A DNA stretch of 64,000 bases from Liolophura sinensis (taxonomy: Eukaryota; Mollusca; Polyplacophora; Chitonida; Chitonidae): positions 6,140,501-6,204,500 of the forward strand of contig NC_088295.1 in the NCBI RefSeq assembly GCF_032854445.1, in the 5' to 3' direction. The position numbers were made by a program, and so were the translations under genes. Each line of letters begins with the position of its first letter. The stretch's first letter is position 1. The notes under the pieces are model-generated. The model was not told the DNA's origin, ran no database searches, and saw only the letters and a program-made list of their open reading frames with translations. Below, piece by piece: positions 59,801 to 64,000 of this stretch.

Positions 59801-62760
59801 ATAACCTGCCCCCTCATATCAGCTCGCCTATTGTTGCTCCCATCACTTACTGATACATACCACCACAACCTGCCTCCTGATATTAGCTCGCCTATTGTTG
59901 CTCTCATGACTTACTAATACATACCACCATAACCTGCCCCCTCATATCAGCTCGCCTATTGTTGCTCCCATCACTTACTAATACATACCATTATAACCTA
60001 TCTCCTCATATCAGCTCGTCAATTGTTGCTCCCACCACTTACTAATATATACCATCATAACCTGCCTCCTCATATCAGCTCGCCTATTGTTGCTCCCACC
60101 ACTTATTAATACATACCACCATAACCTGCCTCCTCATATCAGCTCGCCTATTGTTGCTCCCATGACTTACTAATGCATGCTGTCACTTGTGCATGCTTCT
60201 TGCACCGCGAGTATTTTCATGAGTTAATGTCAGAACCGCTTACTGTCATTGTTACTATAACCAGACCTATTCACCAAAGAACATGGATTCCTTGTCTCTT
60301 TCCACTTATTTTACACTGTATTATACCTAGTCCTTTGTTTATGACCGTGCGTACTTAAGTCTGTAAATAACAATCAGGTTCAGATTTTCTGACGATAGCT
60401 GCAAACTAAGCCGAAATATAGAATACCTCCAGAAGTCGACATAATTGGCTTTCCAGCTACTGACGAGCGGCATAAGGTATACTACAATTATCCAGAAGCC
60501 AGAACAGTCTGCTTCCCATTTCTTATGCCGACAACAGGCATAAAGTATACTTACATCTCTCCAAAAGTCAGCACAGGTCGCTTTCCATTTCTCCGCACAC
60601 CCTGAACAGTTATCAGCCCCTGTTCGGTTGTCTGTGGTGTTAGTTTTGTACACAGCTTCGTGCAACACTAACAAAGATCGAGCAAGCAAGTCCTCCTGTA
60701 ACTAAATTTTCAGACTCCCATAACGCAACCGAACGGATTATAACCGAGAGTTTTCTTATTAAATTGCAAAAGGATGTCATTATAATGCTCTGTAATTTTT
60801 ATCTTCGGCAGAATTTCTTTGATCGAGTCTTTGCACCAGAAAGGTGAAGAACACATAGAATCTTGGACGTACTTACAGTTACACTTAAGTAGGTATCTTC
60901 TCCTTTGTACATCGAGCTACCATCGCATATGTAAGTGTCCTTCCATGTGCGCTTCACAAAAACTATACCCCCTTTGACCTTTTGAGCGAAGAAGTGTGTA
61001 ATTTCAGCTGCGGTCATCTCCTCAGACACAACAAGCCACAACGTGTCCGAGGTAAGAGAGGTTCCTTCCAGCTACAGAATAAGAGAACACCTATCAAGTT
61101 AACATAGACGAGAAAGCACTTTCCTTTACAAAGCGCATTCTGAAACAAAATTCATTTTTCGACAAGGGGAGTTAAGAATCTAATTGTGGTTTGTGATAAA
61201 GAAAATATGATACAAGCGGTGTCAATGCTGGCTGAAATTATTCATTTACCACTGCATGTATCACCTCTCCCTGTGAAACATACCTGTTCGTAAAGTCTGT
61301 AAAATTGATCAGGAGTCCCGATAAACAGTACCCGGTTTGGCACGGCTGACCAGTGTTTCCTCGGTCCAGAGAAGACCTTGGGATCAATCAATGTCACTTG
61401 TACCAAGCGCTCAGACAACGAGAAGATCAAATCTGTAAACTGATATTTATCTACAACAGAAATGGTTTCAAGTAAGTAACATAAGCTACCAGTTCTACGA
61501 CTTTAAAAAGATATGGATGTACATTAAAGTGCTTTTCTTACCTATATGGGTATGATGAAAAATCCCCACGGCTTTCCAGTGGAAGTAATGCAATAGATCT
61601 TGAACAAGTTGGTTCTGAGTTGAAGAAATTTTATTGAATCCTTTTCTGTACACCGGGATAGCGGATTGAGCGGCAATAGACATATGAGGTAAGCACAGGT
61701 CGTCCGCTGTATAGAGGGGAAAGTCTTTCGTTTTCTTGGGTAAGATGGACACGACCCCAAGGGCGCCGTCCTCCAGCATCTCGCAAACTGTAAAATCCAA
61801 GATGTGAACTTTCATAAAATATATGTTTGAATTTTTGTAAAACAACCACCTATCATTCTGACTCATCACTTATAAGTGAAATTTATTTATTTTATTTATT
61901 TATTTTTTGGTGGATGTTTTCCACTGTACTCAAGAATATTTCCCTTATACGCCATTTCCATTTCCCTTATTACCCATGGAAACCCATGACCATCCGCATG
62001 TTGTTGCAGACCATCGCACGTATTATCGGAGAGAAAGCCAGCAAGGGAAATGCGACATGGAATACGGCGTTAGGCACAAATCAAATAACACGCAGATATT
62101 TGATATCTGATAGGTTTTCGTATCTGTTTTATGTTATTATTATGACCGCTATACATGACTCAAGGTAGCTTTGACACACTTCTGATATTCACTATGCTAC
62201 TGATATTTCTTGTGCATTTCTGAAGTTTACATCTCTTGATTAGGGTAGTCTTCAATTAATTCTTGTGCGTGTTTTCTGAAAACATTGCCGATGGTGTATT
62301 TTACAATCCCAAGTTATGCTGAGCGACCAATATGGTGTGTTTAACCCTAAGTAAACGAACCCGAACATTGCATGCGTGGACGGGAACGATAATTCAAGAG
62401 TAAGAACAAATGCGCTTTGTCTGTACACGCAATTATCTGTTTTACTGCAATCTTTACAGAAGCACACAATCAATAGTCTATGTGAAGATATCTCTTATCC
62501 CTTAAACACGACTCGAAGAAGCATGAATCAGATAATACTCGGTCATACTTGGACAGACACTTTTTCGTGCTATACATTTGTCTCGCATGACCTTGACTTA
62601 CCTTGGATGTGCAATGACCCAAGGTCATCAGTGTCCTTTTGATCCCACACAATCCGTATCTGAACGTCTACCTGGTTTGTATCTGATTGAAGCATTTCAT
62701 TGACCACATGCTCCACTGTGTGCCGACGAAACTGGCTGACGTTGCCTGTGTATAGCACAC
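53814..62760 (-). CDS. iGluR paralogue D, 12 exons visible, signal-peptide exon missing
   Basis: Exons, 5' to 3' on the minus strand: 62602-62760, 61542-61787, 61284-61450, 60877-61071, 60555-60701, 58781-59005, 58358-58458, 57932-58022, 56550-56880, 55904-56121, 54895-55145, 53814-54036. They join in frame for 783 residues plus stop. They correspond to exons 2-13 of B and C; the first begins in phase 1, so a short signal-peptide exon is expected upstream. I found no convincing candidate before 64000. D is the most diverged member, with lengths differing by whole codons in exons 2-4, 7 and 10. The donor after exon 7 is a weak GAG|GTTGTA. The expected role is the same as B and C, but see the TM3 motif. 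Confidence 0.85.
55376..55580 (-). mobile_element. SINE 3' fragment, minus strand, with target-site duplication (gene D intron 11)
   Basis: The element (55390-55566) is the reverse complement of the family 3' half, 5'-truncated within the GCTCATGCTGGCTTCC region. It is flanked by an exact 14-bp direct repeat, TGAATGGAATAAGA, at 55376-55389 and 55567-55580. This is the mark of LINE-mediated integration. Confidence 0.9.
57000..57427. other. Simple, partly self-complementary repeat-like region (gene D intron 9)
   Basis: TTTTCATGCTTTTTG occurs twice, and CACAGTTTCGGGCTTTCGGC-like words recur. A perfect hairpin CTTGGGTGAAAACCCAAG lies near 57216. It looks like a decayed noncoding element; I cannot name it. 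Confidence 0.3.
57428..57545 (+). mobile_element. SINE-like 3' end of a second family (gene D intron 9)
   Basis: It ends AGCGACGCTAAATCCCAATC plus AAGCAAACAAACAAAC, preceded by CCGTCGTGGTATAGCCGAAA. The layout matches the other SINEs here, but with a CAAA tail and a different core. Confidence 0.55.
57655..57931 (-). repeat. Degenerate satellite derived from exon-9 5' splice site (gene D intron 9)
   Basis: On the minus strand, after the exon 9 end (GTGTACAGAGGG) and donor GTAAGG, degenerate copies of TACAGAGGG(G/A)TAAGGAGAATT plus CACGTTACATGCCGTTA follow with irregular 30-70 bp spacing. At least three copies retain TACAGAGGG or close variants, and two keep GGTAAGG. The arrangement parallels the regular array in gene C. 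Confidence 0.75.
59283..60175 (+). repeat. 64-bp minisatellite, about 14 copies (gene D intron 6-7)
   Basis: Units with ACCATAACCTGCCTCCTCAT, ATCAGCTCGCCTATTGTTGC and CTTACTAATACATACC repeat with an exact 64-bp period (CTTACT at 59341, 59405, 59469). It lies between exons 6 and 7. The sequence is unrelated to the other 64-bp arrays. Confidence 0.9.
60424..60600 (-). repeat. Triplicated exon-6 end and donor region (gene D)
   Basis: On the minus strand the exon 6 end codes EKWKATCADFWRD. The following intron continues in the same open frame with KKWEADCSGFW and SSWKANYVDFW, at spacings of 69 and 63 bp. The real donor is GAT|GTAAGT; the equivalent points in the two copies read ATTGTAGTA and AGGTATTC. 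The frame stays open to a stop at 60339. Confidence 0.75.
61882..62043 (-). mobile_element. Diverged SINE fragment (gene D intron 2)
   Basis: The reverse complement shows CGTATAAGGGAAATATTCTT, GAGTACAGTGGAAAACATCC and an AATAAATAAAATAAATAAA tail at the low-coordinate end. Upstream there is a matching GCGGATGGTCATGGGTTTCC. The 5' tRNA part is lost. Confidence 0.75.
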
Positions 62761-62762
62761 CT

Positions 62763-63149
62763 ATCAGTAGAGTTAAATGGGGTAAACCATTAGCATTCAA
62801 AAGGAACGGTGATAACCGGTGTACAACTTTTGTCACTGTGCAACATGAACTACATGCAACTACCTTATCGCCCTGATATATATATTAAGTGGAAACACAG
62901 CCCAAATTTCCCGTCATATGCGCTGTCAAAAATGTGGTGCTAGTACCATAAAATACTGTTACTATACAAAATGAGATATAGGTCTTTATCTAGAAATTTC
63001 TGTTTACCTGTTTAATATTTAATTGATGTTTAAGGCTCAGAATTCAGAATTTTTTTCTTTGCAAGATGGTAGTCACTAGAAGTAACCGAAGTTCCTGGGA
63101 TAAACCACCCACATTGTGAGAGTTACTGACAAACTTCCCCGCGTGTAAG
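62763..63149. other. Upstream of gene D exon 2, no exon found
   Basis: I looked here for the signal-peptide exon of gene D on the minus strand. The only GT donors of the right phase lack an upstream Met with a hydrophobic stretch. The exon is probably beyond 64000. Confidence 0.35.
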
Positions 63150-64000
63150 ACACAGATTTGGACGCCACGCAGGTGTAAGACTTTCGTATAAGAGTGCCAG
63201 TGCCTATAATCTGCGTTCCGCACAGGATCTTAGGGGGGGCGTATGAGCTTTGTGCTTCGTTTAAGATTTTCCAAGGCAGTGTCTGTGATTTGCGTTCCGC
63301 ATAGGATCTTAGGTGGGAGTATTAGAGCTTTGTGCTTCGTACAAGATCCTCAGTGGCTGTGATCTGCGCTCCGCATAGGATCCCAAGTAAGAGTATTTGT
63401 GATCTGCGCTCCGCATAGGACCCTAAGTGGGGGTATTTGTGATCTGCGCTCCGCATAAGATCCTAAGTGGGAGTATTTGTGATCTGCGCTCCGCATAGGA
63501 CCCTAAGTGGGAGTATTTGTGATCTGCGCTCCGCATAAGATCCTAAGAGGTAATATCAGAGCTTTGTGCTTCGTGCAGGATACTCAGAGGCAGTGTCTGT
63601 GATCTGTGTTCCGCATAGAATCCTAGGTGGGAGTATCAGAGCTTTGTGCTTCGTACAAGATCCTCAGTGGCTGTGATCTGCGCTCCGCATAGGATCCCAA
63701 GTACGAGTATTTGTGATCTGTGGAGGATCCTCAGTGGCACTGTCCGTGATATGCGTTCCTCATAGGATCCTAAGTGGGAGTATCAGAGATTTGTACTTCG
63801 TAAAAGATCCTCAGTGACAGTGTCTGTGATATGCGCTCCATATAGGCCCCTAAGTGGGAGTATCAGAGCTTTGTGCTTCGTACAAGATCCTCAGTGGCAG
63901 TATATGTGATCTGTGTTCCGCATAGGATCCTCTAAGTAGGAGTACGTGTGATGTGTGCTCTGTATAGACTTCTCAGTGTGGGTAGTAGAGCTGTTTGCTC
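63150..64000 (+). repeat. Satellite with two alternating 40-42 bp monomers, runs off the window
   Basis: Type a units carry GATCTGCGCTCCGCATAGGA and TCCTAAGTGGGAGTATTTGT. Type b units carry GAGCTTTGTGCTTCGTACAA and GATCCTCAGTGGCAGTGTCT. They are homologous to each other and mixed along the array. The array continues past the window end. Confidence 0.9.

Larger units (their letters stand above)
58781..62760 (-). other. Gene D: amino-terminal domain exons 2-7
   Basis: Exon 2 opens GVLYTGNVSQF and lacks the VNHTSS motif of B and C, reading VDVQIRIVWDQKDTDD instead. Exon 3 has VCEMLEDGALGVVSILPKKT and FHWKAVGIFHHTHI. Exon 4 has NRVLFIGTPDQFYRLYEQ. Exon 5 reads TLWLVVSEEMTAAEI and GIVFVKRTW. Exon 6 is Cys-rich (NCSGCAEKWKATCADFW). 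Exon 7 ends NVWHDFGNETVYVAAIE. The fold family is the same, but sequence identity to B and C is low across the domain. Confidence 0.78.

Overview
This window looks like a metazoan nuclear genome, most likely a mollusc or another lophotrochozoan. It has multi-exon genes with GT/AG introns, many minisatellites, and tRNA-derived SINEs whose 3' end resembles SINE tails I associate with molluscs. The species cannot be fixed from sequence alone, and no bacterial features were seen.

The main content is a head-to-tail array of four ionotropic glutamate receptor (iGluR) paralogues, all on the minus strand. From low to high coordinates they are A (437-2895, 3' module only), B (13417-30278, complete, 13 exons), C (37696-46958, complete, 13 exons) and D (53814-62760, lacking only the signal-peptide exon). 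I placed exon boundaries by matching splice signals and intron phase across paralogues. Coding lengths close in frame: B 822 residues, C 837, D at least 783 visible, A 336. Each full copy encodes an amino-terminal ANF-receptor-type domain, the S1/S2 ligand-binding clamshell, TM1, a pore loop, TM3 with a YTANL gating motif, and TM4. All four carry glutamate where AMPA receptors have the Q/R site. All four also have an NMDA-like Asp, instead of the AMPA Glu, at the ligand-contacting position of S2. They would be postsynaptic or chemosensory cation-channel subunits; the exact class is inference.

Region by region: 1-13400 holds the A module, then about 10 kb without recognisable receptor exons but with minisatellites, a tRNA-like sequence and a decayed SGNH-hydrolase element. 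13417-30278 is gene B, whose introns carry 35-, 44-, 64- and 48-bp satellites, SINEs and an orphan copy of exon 4. 31355-36912 is a 5.6-kb array of a 40-bp repeat between B and C. 37696-46958 is gene C, with a 64-bp and a 44-bp satellite in its introns. 47000-53800 is mostly featureless. 53814-62760 is gene D. 63150-64000 is the start of another satellite.

The most unusual observations are these. The 64-bp satellite in intron 9 of gene C is made of tandem copies of the exon-9 end plus its 5' splice site, with a degenerate counterpart in gene D and a similar triplication at D exon 6. Exon 3 of B and C is nearly identical inside otherwise diverged genes, which suggests gene conversion. Gene A lacks all upstream exons but is phase-compatible with those of B. 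Gene D has an altered TM3 gating motif.
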